NCBI RefSeq assembly: GCF_000325745.1
Contig: NC_019907.1
Span: forward strand, 702,001 to 766,000
Reading direction: 5' to 3'
Length of the DNA: 64,000 nt
DNA from: Liberibacter crescens BT-1
Lineage (GTDB): Bacteria > Pseudomonadota > Alphaproteobacteria > Rhizobiales > Rhizobiaceae
Shown: piece by piece, positions 48,455 through 57,053 of the stretch
Numbering within the stretch: position 1 is the stretch's first letter
Layout of the letters: the number at the start of each line of letters is the position of its first letter
The notes under the pieces: generated by a model
Database searches by the model: none
Seen by the model: the letters and a program-made list of their open reading frames with translations, nothing else
What the model was told of the DNA's origin: nothing
Translations under genes and position numbers: made by a program

Positions 48455-48864
48455 TATTTACGATACTTATGAGAATTTTCTTGCATATTGCAACTTATAT
48501 GTGTATTTAGGTCAGACACGAGAGGAGGATGACTAATGTCCAGACCTGCTTATCCAACGAGAATAGCGCAACCGCCCTACTCTCACAGCGGTGTAGAGCA
48601 CTTAAGAAGAGGAGAATTGAAAATTGTTTCTTCAAAACCTCCGTCTTGGATGCCTCCACGTGAGAGGCTTCCATACCCTAGTAGTAGTCCTTCTCGTATC
48701 TTTCCTGGCTTCAGAAGTCCTTCTGAAAAGGTTATTGAAAGGCGTATTCGTAAAATTCGTAAGGAAATTGTAAAAGAATAGAACCAGAAGTTATAGCTCC
48801 TATTCGTGTTCCAGATCTTGATCCTATCGATCTTCCTAGCGTAGCACTCATAGAGAAAAATTAA
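48455..48864 (+). pseudogene. Microvirus-like fragment, copy B (rep C-terminus and frameshifted small gene)
   Basis: Starts with the rep end YDTYENFLAYCNLYVYLGQT, then a good ribosome site (GAGGAGG) and ATG 48536 for an 81-residue proline- and arginine-rich frame (MSRPAYPTRIAQPPYSHSGV … PSRIFPGFRSPSEKVIERRI …) ending at 48781. A one-base shift near 48775 lets it continue as IEPEVIAPIRVPDLDPIDLP to a stop at 48864, so the original protein was probably ~108 residues. A further open stretch to about 49014 (GIFSGEEQPGTNLKTPGQAK) may belong to the next viral gene. Confidence 0.6.
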
Positions 48865-48962
48865 CAGTATCCACCACTCACGCTGCATTTATAAACTATT
48901 TGAAGTTCCCTACAATCTAGGAATCTTTTCTGGAGAGGAACAACCAGGCACAAATCTAAAGA

Positions 48963-49001
48963 CGCCAGGACAGGCCAAAATTTCTTCAGCCTCTCCTGGC
49001 G
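48963..49001 (-). terminator. Hairpin downstream of the HAD gene
   Basis: CGCCAGGA-C-AGGC pairs with GCCT-C-TCCTGGCG (8 bp, one mismatch, 4 bp) around a 13-base loop, 51 bases past the HAD stop on the minus strand, followed by TCTTTAG. A plausible terminator for the minus-strand pair, or a phage-derived structure. Confidence 0.5.
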
Positions 49002-49051
49002 AATTCATTGGTTGAGCGGAGGCGACAGCGGCTTTCAGCTAGCGTTGCCGA

Positions 49052-50977
49052 TCAACTGTAATTCAACCTGTCAAAACAAGCTTTCCAGAAAGCTTGTTCT
49101 CTGGCAATCGCCATCAATCGTTTTGACTTTCGTGTCCTGTTGTCTTGTCGTGCAGCAAGAACTAATCTAGAGGCTGTATTCCCGGCTATATCTGAATGCG
49201 ACAATCCCGCTAATAGATGGATCTCGTCAGGAGTTGGACTTGTGACTAATCTCTCGAACGGCGCAGACCAAGCTGTGCAGCTCAGTATACCTGGAGAGTA
49301 ATAGTCAAGCAAATATTTATGATCCTTGACAAATTGTCTTATGCCCATCTGTACTTTCATTGCTTTTTCTCGATAGGATATTTCTTCAGGAAATGGTTCC
49401 TCTAGGACAGGCGAGATATTGCCGAGGTCATCGTCCTTAAAGCCGATGACTGTGCCGTGGTCAGCGGTTAGAGCAAACTCTAACAGCTCGACTCCACCGG
49501 AGTTCAGGTATTCTTGGACATGCAGGACTTGACCATAATTAGACACCCAGCCCTCCATGTTAAACCCTCTTTCCCTGTTATAATGTGCCGGGGAATGTAG
49601 ACCCAAATAAAGCCCAAGGAATTGATCTTTAGAGTAACGAGAGTCAAGCGTACTAATAAGATAACGCTGAATGTTTCCGTTCCAACCTATATCAACCAAG
49701 CCGATTTTTTCGTCAGGTGAAAAATGTGTGTCAAAGTATCTTTTGAATTTTTCGCGCTGCGATCTATTTGTTCGCAAAGTGTGATCGAAAATAGTTGTGA
49801 ATAAAAGATGAGCAACCGAACGCCTATTTTTGCTTACAATGTCACCAATTTTGAAGCCAAATCTTTCAAGCAACGGAGGCATCAAATTTGCGTCATAACC
49901 TAACATCGCTAAGCAACTTTCGATTGATCTATGAATCCTCCCCGACCCCAATACAGTCAAAAGTTGGTCGACATCCCATTCTTTTAATCCGAACTGTAAA
50001 CCAACACTTCTTGAGAAATATACATACGAGGTGGAAACCTGACTCAGTCCGTACTGGGTCTTGAGTGTTTCGAAAAGCTGATGGGGCAATTGTCCATCTC
50101 GCGCAATGAATACCAATTTATTCAGCTTCGCTTCTTTTGTTCTCGCCATCACCCACATCATGAAACCAAAAATAAGCGGACCAAACAGCCTATAGCCGAT
50201 GCTGCTGTATCCATCACTGGGTAAGAAGTGGCGAGCTTGAGGCAGGTCAATAAAATCCAAAATACTTCTTACCAAGTATTCCGTATGCGTTGCAGTCGTT
50301 GGGATTCGCCGATTGTCAACTTTGGCCCAATCTGCAAATCGTGTGCTTATAGATTGGTTGCTGGCTTGGGATATATCAGAGTGAATATTATCTCCCACAT
50401 GAAGCCAGGCGGCAGAAGGAGTAACACCGAGTGCCTGCGCAACTTCCTGATAGAGAGTTCCACGCCACTTACTTTTCCTATACTCTGCTGAGACAAAAAT
50501 TGGCAGTTTTGACGCACCACGAAATCCCTTCTCTTCCAGAATGGTGCTCAGCCAGTCGCTGGGTAAATACATGTCTGAAATGAAGGCTACTTGTTCAGCC
50601 ATGCCCTTCATTTCATCGAAAACCTTGAGGCCTGTATCACTCGCGAACAAAAAGGCCTTTTCAAGCTCTAGTTCTTTAGACTCGAGCAAATTTCGTAACT
50701 CTGGTTCACAGCCCGTCATGTCTTCGTAGCGATCGTAAATTTCGCTAAAACTGACTTCGCCTTCTGCTTCGATTATTTTTTCGAGGTGCTGCCGGGCTTC
50801 CGACTCGGCCCGCATCCGATCGTGGGTAAAAGACATCAATGTGTTGTGATTGAGCAAGGCAATTTTGTTTTGCATGACGGCCAGTCGAACAGCCTCAAAA
50901 ATATCAACAGGAGCGCGAATCCTACGATGCAGCAACGTGTCAAAAATGTCGAAGGTCACCAACTTGTATTTCTTCAT
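49052..50977 (-). CDS. HAD-family protein of polysaccharide-cluster type
   Basis: 641 residues. The N-terminus is a HAD phosphatase-like domain: LVTFDIFDTLLHRR (DxD nucleophile region), FISDMYLPSDWLSTILEEKG (motif II/III region) and WLHVGDNIHSDISQA (motif IV). Residues ~240-640 form a second, less familiar domain with FIARDGQLPHQLFETLK, IGLVDIGWNGNIQRYLIST and ELLEFALTADHGTVIGF. Such two-part proteins occur in O-antigen and capsule loci beside glycosyltransferases; the exact reaction is not known to me. It starts one codon after the glycosyltransferase stop, so the two form an operon. Base composition is markedly less AT-rich than the backbone, which suggests acquisition. Confidence 0.75.
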   Translation of the reverse strand: MKKYKLVTFDIFDTLLHRRIRAPVDIFEAVRLAVMQNKIALLNHNTLMSFTHDRMRAESEARQHLEKIIEAEGEVSFSEIYDRYEDMTGCEPELRNLLESKELELEKAFLFASDTGLKVFDEMKGMAEQVAFISDMYLPSDWLSTILEEKGFRGASKLPIFVSAEYRKSKWRGTLYQEVAQALGVTPSAAWLHVGDNIHSDISQASNQSISTRFADWAKVDNRRIPTTATHTEYLVRSILDFIDLPQARHFLPSDGYSSIGYRLFGPLIFGFMMWVMARTKEAKLNKLVFIARDGQLPHQLFETLKTQYGLSQVSTSYVYFSRSVGLQFGLKEWDVDQLLTVLGSGRIHRSIESCLAMLGYDANLMPPLLERFGFKIGDIVSKNRRSVAHLLFTTIFDHTLRTNRSQREKFKRYFDTHFSPDEKIGLVDIGWNGNIQRYLISTLDSRYSKDQFLGLYLGLHSPAHYNRERGFNMEGWVSNYGQVLHVQEYLNSGGVELLEFALTADHGTVIGFKDDDLGNISPVLEEPFPEEISYREKAMKVQMGIRQFVKDHKYLLDYYSPGILSCTAWSAPFERLVTSPTPDEIHLLAGLSHSDIAGNTASRLVLAARQDNRTRKSKRLMAIAREQAFWKACFDRLNYS

Positions 50978-50979
50978 TT

Positions 50980-51921
50980 TTAGTTGCCTCGTCTCAATAA
51001 AAAATTGCGAACGCGTCTAAATACAGTCGAAAGTTTCTTTCGCCATTTAGGTTGCTCAACACTTCTGTTATGGATCGACCAGTCTAATAGTTCTTGAATT
51101 TCACTGAGAACAGTCATATTAAATGTAAAACGGCCGTCTTCTCCGACAGCTTTCCGAATAAGATCGTTTCGAATTTTTTGAGTATACAGTTTATGCTGTT
51201 TATGGCCACAATAGATTGTATTACTGAGTGCACCAGAGGCTGATGTTCGGTGATGATAAAAACTGAGATATTCCGGTAGCACCCAAATATCGTGTTTCAA
51301 AATGAAACGCATATTAAAATCCCAGTCACCTAAAACCGGAAGGCTTTCGTTAAACAATCCAAGAGCCCTCGCCTCTTCTAAGTCAAACATAAAAGCGATT
51401 GGTGGAAACTGATTTTTTATCAGCATCTTTTGAACATTCAAAAATCCTTCTCCTATCATGTCAGAGCGAAACGGTTTTACTTTATCAATAATGATTCCGT
51501 TACCAGAAACTGTCTCGTAAACAATATTGGTAAAACTAACTATCCCTTTAATGGAGGGAAAAATCGCAATCTTTCGATCTATGGTAGAGATCATGGAAGA
51601 AAGGAATTCCGGTGACCAACTGTCGTCATCATCGTGTATCACAGCGTACTTCGTGTCAAGTTTAGCAATACCAGCGTTTGAAGCCGCTTCCATTCCTAGG
51701 GAAACAGGATGATGGATTACTTGCACCCTGGTATCTCCGCAAAAAATTTTACTCACTAACCAGTCTACATCTTCGGATTCACCTCCATCATTAATAATGA
51801 CAAGTTTCCAATTCTCGTATGTTGATTGTTGCACGCTTTCTAGCGCTCGTCGTAATAAAACCGCCCGATCTTTAGTTCTTATTACCACGCCAACGCTACA
51901 TAATTTATTCCTACTAATCAT
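50980..51921 (-). CDS. Family 2 glycosyltransferase
   Basis: 313 residues with a GT-A fold: VGVVIRTKDRAVLLRRALES, then VIINDGGES and the nucleotide-sugar metal motif YAVIHDDDDSWSPEFLSSM near residue 95. The acceptor side includes LPVLGDWDFNMRFILKHDIW. It most likely adds a sugar to a surface polysaccharide or lipid-linked glycan at the inner membrane. It is followed by the HAD protein gene two bases later and shares its higher GC. The pair sits alone between phage fragments, so it looks like cargo of a mobile segment. Confidence 0.88.
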   Translation of the reverse strand: MISRNKLCSVGVVIRTKDRAVLLRRALESVQQSTYENWKLVIINDGGESEDVDWLVSKIFCGDTRVQVIHHPVSLGMEAASNAGIAKLDTKYAVIHDDDDSWSPEFLSSMISTIDRKIAIFPSIKGIVSFTNIVYETVSGNGIIIDKVKPFRSDMIGEGFLNVQKMLIKNQFPPIAFMFDLEEARALGLFNESLPVLGDWDFNMRFILKHDIWVLPEYLSFYHHRTSASGALSNTIYCGHKQHKLYTQKIRNDLIRKAVGEDGRFTFNMTVLSEIQELLDWSIHNRSVEQPKWRKKLSTVFRRVRNFLLRRGN

Positions 51922-51942
51922 TGAGGCTTTTTCACCTTATAT

Positions 51943-51972
51943 CCACGCCTGAACGACGGGGTTTTACGGCGT
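51943..51972 (-). other. IS200/IS605-end-like sequence
   Basis: On the minus strand AACGCCGTAAAACCCCGTCG followed by TTCAGGCGTGGAT resembles the 3' end and hairpin region of IS200/IS605-type elements (CCCGTCGTTCAGGCG…). No transposase or TnpB gene is present, so this is at best a remnant. Confidence 0.3.
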
Positions 51973-52069
51973 TCTTTTCGGCTTGTGCGTTTATGAGGGA
52001 AACATGGAGGAATGAGGAAAAAGAGTCAAGAAAAATAATAAATTTTACTCATTTTTGTGTGATAATATC

Positions 52070-52192
52070 AAGTGTTACAGACTTTGCCAGATTTCAAGGT
52101 TGATCTACATCTGTCCCCATAAATACTGCTCTATGATAAGCAATGAGCTGAATTGGTAAAGAAAAAATTATAGGAGAAATAATACAGCAATT
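52070..52192 (-). pseudogene. Degenerate 3' fragment of glmS
   Basis: The minus strand reads [20 protein letters not shown] then DVDQP, a TGA stop, and NLAKSVT. This matches the last ~38 residues of the intact glmS at 61735 (IVFSLPIQMIAYHTAVFIGT, DVDQPRNLAKSVTVE) in the same orientation. One codon (Arg) has become a stop. It directly abuts the rep fragment. Such a piece can be left by an element that recombined at, or was excised from, the end of glmS. Confidence 0.85.
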
Positions 52193-52624
52193 GCCAAACT
52201 AACTTATCTTATCGTATGTGAACGTCACCAGTCGGGATTACCACATATGCATTATTTGGTACATGAGAAAAGTCCCGATAAGCCTGTCAAATATAGAGAG
52301 CTTACTTCTGCATGGAATTATGGTTTTGTCCATGCGAAACTTGTTAAAAAACAAAGTTCTGGTAAAGTTGGCTGGTACGTTTGCAAATATCTAGTAAAAA
52401 TCCTTGAAGTGAGGGTACGAGCCTCAAGGTCATATGGTAAGTATAATAATACGACCTTAAGTCCTAGTGAGAGTTGTAATACTCTTAACGTGAAGTCATT
52501 GACTCCTAAAACACACCCACATCAACCAGAAACAAATCAACCATTTGTTTACGATACCTATGAGAATTTTCTTGCATATTGCAACTTAGGTGTGTATTTA
52601 GGTCAGACACAGAAAGGAGAATAA
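52190..52624 (+). pseudogene. Microviridae-like replication initiator, 5'-truncated (copy C)
   Basis: Open frame of about 145 codons with no start at its left edge. It begins [20 protein letters not shown], with the HUH nuclease motif HMH, then LTSAWNYGFVHAKL and GKVGWYVCKYLVKI carrying the Tyr-containing helix, and RVRASRSYG. It ends YDTYENFLAYCNLGVYLGQT. This order is that of microvirus Rep (VP4), which nicks the replicative form to start rolling-circle replication. The first half is missing and the glmS fragment takes its place. An internal ATG at 52247 is unlikely to be a real start. Confidence 0.75.
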
Positions 52625-52626
52625 CT

Positions 52627-52890
52627 ATGTATACGCCTGCTTATTCTCCGTCTTATTTTAAAAAGGAATATATACGTCTTGTCTCGTCGATACAGAAACC
52701 GAGGAGGTTTCCTATTTTTTCAACAACTATCCTTCCTGAGGAAATACCCTTTGGCAAGTTTAGTCCGTTATGTTATTCACGCAAGGAATTTTTATTGATA
52801 CGTCTAAAGGTCTTTCTTTTAGTCGTTTTTTGTCTTCTTTCCGTTATTTGGGCATTCTATCTGATATCTTGTTATCTTATGAACTTTTAA
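52627..52890 (+). CDS. Small membrane protein downstream of the microvirus rep fragment
   Basis: 87 residues from ATG 52627, preceded by AAAGGAG at 52612. The N-terminus MYTPAYSPSYFKKEY parallels the start of the copy B small protein (MSRPAYPTRIAQ). A basic middle and one hydrophobic C-terminal helix (FLLVVFCLLSVIWAFYLISC) follow. A similar membrane tail is seen in copy A. It is probably a small phage protein; whether it is expressed is unknown. After it, GGAG and ATG 52968 open a frame that stops after five codons, the broken start of the next viral gene. Confidence 0.5.
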   Translation: MYTPAYSPSYFKKEYIRLVSSIQKPRRFPIFSTTILPEEIPFGKFSPLCYSRKEFLLIRLKVFLLVVFCLLSVIWAFYLISCYLMNF

Positions 52891-52960
52891 AATACATTTA
52901 TGAACAAAGATGGCGTCTGAGACAACAAGAGCCCCATACAAAAATCCACAATCATAAGGA

Positions 52961-52998
52961 GTAAGAGATGAAAAAGTATACCTAAAAGCATCTCTTAC
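52961..52998. repeat. Inverted repeat at the junction of copies C and D
   Basis: GTAAGAGATG (52961-52970) pairs with CATCTCTTAC (52989-52998) across 18 bases. It marks where the plus-strand viral copy C meets the minus-strand copy D. Confidence 0.6.
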
Positions 52999-53094
52999 AT
53001 GTTTCCTATAATCAGTATCCAAAAAATCATAATAATTATAATTAATAGCTCTTAAGCGCTTTACACCGCTATGAGAGTGTTCGAAACTATACAT
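52999..53094 (-). pseudogene. Microvirus-like fragment, copy D (start of the small gene)
   Basis: From ATG 53094 the minus strand reads MYSFEHSHSGVKRLRAINYN then YYDFLDTDYRKHVRDAF, sharing the HSGVKRLR core with copies A and B (the DNA core TCATAGCGGTGTAAAGCGCT is nearly identical). It runs into the inverted junction with copy C and loses meaning there. It lies right after the end of mfd. Confidence 0.55.
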
Positions 53095-53160
53095 CTTCTT
53101 TTTCAGGATCAGGAAATTTTTTTGATCTCTAAAATAGTTGTTTCCTGGCAGTGTTCTCAA

Positions 53161-56100
53161 TTATGTTTTGATTAACCTGGATAAATCAAGCATAATCCGT
53201 TGTGTTGCTGTCAGTCGTTTTTCTGCTGTTGATAAAGCATATGAAAAGAAGACACTTTGGTCAGGACGAATCTTAATCTTGTTCTGTTTATGGTGAACAT
53301 ATTCAATAAGTGCTTGAGGGTTTGCAAATTTCTTATTCCTGAAGTGTATAACAATTCCTTTCGGGCCTGCTTCTATCTTGGCAACATTCGTTATCCGACA
53401 CAGTGATTTCAAATAAACTATTTTAAGTAAATGATCTGCTTCAACAGGTAATGGTCCAAAACGATCAATCATTTCTGCATTAAAAAGATCTATTTCTGCA
53501 CTATCAGAAATATTTCCAAGACGACGATACAGCTGAAGGCGTAGATTTATATCGGGGATATATTCTTCTGGAAACAAAACAGAAACACCTATAGAAATTT
53601 GTGGAGACCAGTCCGCATTAATAATTTCCTCTTTATTTTGTATCTCTGCCACAGTCTCTTCAAGCATTTTTTGATAAAGTTCAAAACCAACTTCCTTTAT
53701 ATGCCCAGATTGTTCTTCGCCAAGAAGATTACCTGCTCCACGAATATCAAGATCATGACTGGCAAGTTGAAATCCTGCCCCCAGTGTATTAAGGGATTGG
53801 AAAATTTTGAGCCTTTTTTCTGCAGCTGCCGTTAAAAGTTGATTTGTTGGAAGAGTAAATAAAGCAAAAGCATGTACTTTTGAACGCCCAACACGGCCTC
53901 GTAGCTGATAGAGCTGAGCTAATCCAAACATATCTGCCCGATAAACAATGATCGTATTCGCTGTTGGTAAATCCAGTCCGGATTCAACAATAGAAGTGCA
54001 AAGAAGAATATCATAAGCACCTTCATAAAAAGCAGTCATAACATCTTCTAATTTTTTAGAAGGCATTTTCCCATGCGCTATTATTACTTTAAGTTCTGGC
54101 ATCTCTGATTGAAGAAACTCATAGTTCTCTTCTAAATCCGAAAGGCGTGGACAGACATAGAAACTTTGACCACCACGGTAGTGTTCACGCATTAAAGTTT
54201 TACGGATAAGCAAGGAATCAAAAATTGAAATTGTTGTTCGAATAGGTACACGATCGATTGGAGGTATAGTGATCAGGGATAAGTCACGCACCCCTGTCAT
54301 AGCCAATTGTAATGTCCGGGGAATTGGTGTGGCTGAAAGAGTTAATATATGAACATCATTTTTTAGCTCTTTAAGTCGTTCTTTATGTTTTACACCAAAA
54401 TGTTGTTCTTCATCAATAATAACAAGACCAAGATTAGAAAACTGTATCGTATGGCCTAATAACTTATGAGTTCCAATAACAATATCCACTTTGTTTTCTG
54501 CTATTTCTTTTTTTATAGAAGTAAGCTCTTTTATGCTTACAAGACGTGAAACATTGGCTATTTTGATTGGAAAATTACTAAACCGTTTTAAAAAAGTATG
54601 AAAATGTTGACGTGCTAAAAGTGTTGTCGGTGCTATCATTGCTACTTGAAAGCCATTCATCGCAGCAATAAAGGCGCACCGTAATGCTACTTCAGTTTTT
54701 CCAAAGCCAACATCTCCACAAATTAATCTGTCCATAGGTCGACCGCTGGCAAGATCATTTCGAACAGCTTCAATAGCATTCAGTTGATCTTCTGTTTCAT
54801 CATAAGGAAAACCAGAAACAAACTCTTCATAGATATTTTGTGGAATCGTAAGTGCTTTAACATCACGAAGAAGTCGTTTGGCAGCTACATCTATCAGGCC
54901 TTGTGCTATATCCCTGAGTTGTTTCTTCAGTTGTTCCTTACGATTTTGCCAGGATATTCCTCCTAATTTATCAAGAACAGCTGTCGAATCCTCGGAACCA
55001 TACCGAGATAATAGTTCAATATTTTCAACAGGAAGAAATAGTTTGTTATCATCAGCATAAAGCAATTCGAGGCACGCATGTGATGCTCCAGCTACTTGTA
55101 TAGTGCGTAGACAGATAAAACGACCTATACCATGTTCAGCATGAACAACAATTGTTCCCTCTTCTATATCAGTTGCTTCAAAAATAAAACGAGATGTTTG
55201 TTTCTGTCGTCGAGAACGACGGATCATACGATCCCCGAAGACATCCTTTTCACTAATTACAAGAAGATTTTCTGTCTCGAATCCTGCTTCAAGAGGCAGA
55301 ACACTTGCTCCAATGATATCCTTTCTTAAAGTTTTCAGAGCACTCCAAGAATTAACAGATTCTATTTTTTTGTTTCCATGTTTTTTCAGGATGTCTAAAA
55401 AGTGTTGAAGAGAACCTTCTGACCAAGCACAAATCAATATTTTTTTTTCAGAGGGATTCTTTTTATTAATATATTCTATGAGCTGATCAATCACTCCTGA
55501 TGTTTCTGTATCTTTTGTCGACAATAGTTTTCCTGATATCAATTGAGTCCAACGATTTCCTGGTTTTGCTTTCAAAGAGATAACTTTATGATCGTTACTT
55601 TCTTCTTCATGAAAAGCTGTAATACGCGTTGTATTTTTTGTATTATTGAGTATAGAGTTGAATTGCTGATTATCCAGATAAAGATCTTCTGGAGAAATTG
55701 GTTTATATGGAATGCTGTCTTTTTTAGTATTAGTAGTAAAATTAAAGTGACGTCTTGCTTCAAAATAATCATAAATGAGGTTAGAACGTTCCTCCGCCGC
55801 TTCTTTTATAGAAGAATCCGTAACAAGATAAAAATCTGACAGATAAAAAAAAGTGGTTTCTAAATTTTCATAGAATAAAGGTAACCAATGTTCCATTCCA
55901 GGATAGCGACGTCCTTCAGATATGGAAAGATAAAAAGGATCCTCCTGGATAACGGCGCCAAAATTTGAAAGATATTTTTTACGAAAAAGATTAATCTTTT
56001 CAGGTGTCAATATAACTTCACTGAGGGCATAAACCTCAATAGAAGATATTTCTTTAAATGTACGTTGACTTTGAGGATTAAAACAACGCAAGCTTTCCAA

Positions 56101-56680
56101 GGTGTTGCCAAAGAAATCTAGTCTTACCGGACATTCTGTTCCTGGTATATAAATATCAAGGATGCCTCCACGTACAACATAATCACCCGCTTCGCGTACA
56201 ATATTTACATTTTCAAAACCATATTTTTCCAGTTTTTCTGCAATATTTGTCAGATTAATCTGATCGCCACGTCGTAGTGAAAACTGACAATTTTTTACAA
56301 TTTCAGGAGATATTGATTTTTGCATCATAGCATTAACTGTTGTTAACACAATAATGGGTTTTTGCGTTTTTTTTATAGGAAAGTAAATGAAAAAACGTTG
56401 ACAAACGGCTTGCAGAAATATGCCTTGAAGGTGATATTCGATCATAGGGAAGACAATCCCAGGCTGGAAGTGTGAGTACTTGGACCTCAGGAGCAGTAAA
56501 AGAAAGAATTTTCTTCAGATGTGTTAACTGTCGTTCATCAGAAGAAATATAAGCAACATAATTTTTGTATTGGACTATTTCTGCCAGTAAAAATGCTTCT
56601 ATTCCAGAAGGTGCATTGGCAATAGTTGTTTTTGTATATGAGTTATCATCCAGTTTTGCAAAATTGAGACCAGAAACCAT
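53161..56680 (-). pseudogene. mfd: Transcription-repair coupling factor, frameshifted near the 5' end
   Basis: Mfd removes stalled RNA polymerase and recruits UvrA. The first 115 codons (56680-56333) hold the start of the UvrB-like module (NAPSGIEAFLLAEIVQ, LTLPAWDCLPYDRISPS). The remaining ~1060 codons hold the rest: RNAP-interaction domain (GTIVVHAEHGIGRFICLRTI), helicase motifs RLICGDVGFGKTEVALRCAF, LVIIDEEQHFGVKHKERL, LTLSATPIPRTLQ, YQLRGRVGRSKVHAFALFT, and the TRCF C-terminal domain. The two frames meet at a run of eight T (56368-56375; A on the coding strand). Seven would give one continuous ~1170-residue Mfd. An internal start for the large piece would delete part of the damage-recognition module. 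Confidence 0.88.
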
Positions 56681-56692
56681 TGGGAATGTTTC

Positions 56693-56983
56693 CTAAAGTA
56701 GATTCATTGGAGGACAATAATTGCAAATACGTTTAAAAAGCTGTGTGTTTAGATGTTCTGGCACTGATACAATTCCCATAAACCACTGAAAAAGGTGACT
56801 ATCTTCTTCTGCTAAAAGTAATTCAATCTCCTCAAGCTCATCTTCACTGAGATCAAGAATCTCTTTTTCTATAAAAGAACCTAAAATAAGATCTATTTCA
56901 CGCATACCACGTCGCCAACAGCGATAAAATATACAGCGACGACGAGAATCGAAATGAGCACTCGTAAATAATGAAATATTCAT
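56693..56983 (-). CDS. sdhE: FAD assembly factor SdhE (succinate dehydrogenase)
   Basis: 96 residues. SdhE helps covalent flavinylation of SdhA. The conserved RGxxE motif is in CWRRGMREIDLILGSFIEKE near residue 24, followed by acidic DLSEDELEEIELLLAEEDSH and LFQWFMG, all family hallmarks. It lies 12 bases ahead of mfd on the same strand, the usual rhizobial order, and is divergent from recG. Confidence 0.92.
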   Translation of the reverse strand: MNISLFTSAHFDSRRRCIFYRCWRRGMREIDLILGSFIEKEILDLSEDELEEIELLLAEEDSHLFQWFMGIVSVPEHLNTQLFKRICNYCPPMNLL

Positions 56984-57053
56984 ATAAAAAGTCTATTTCC
57001 TTCATATATATTTGTGTATATCTGTGATATCTTTTGTATCATTTTAAATTATA

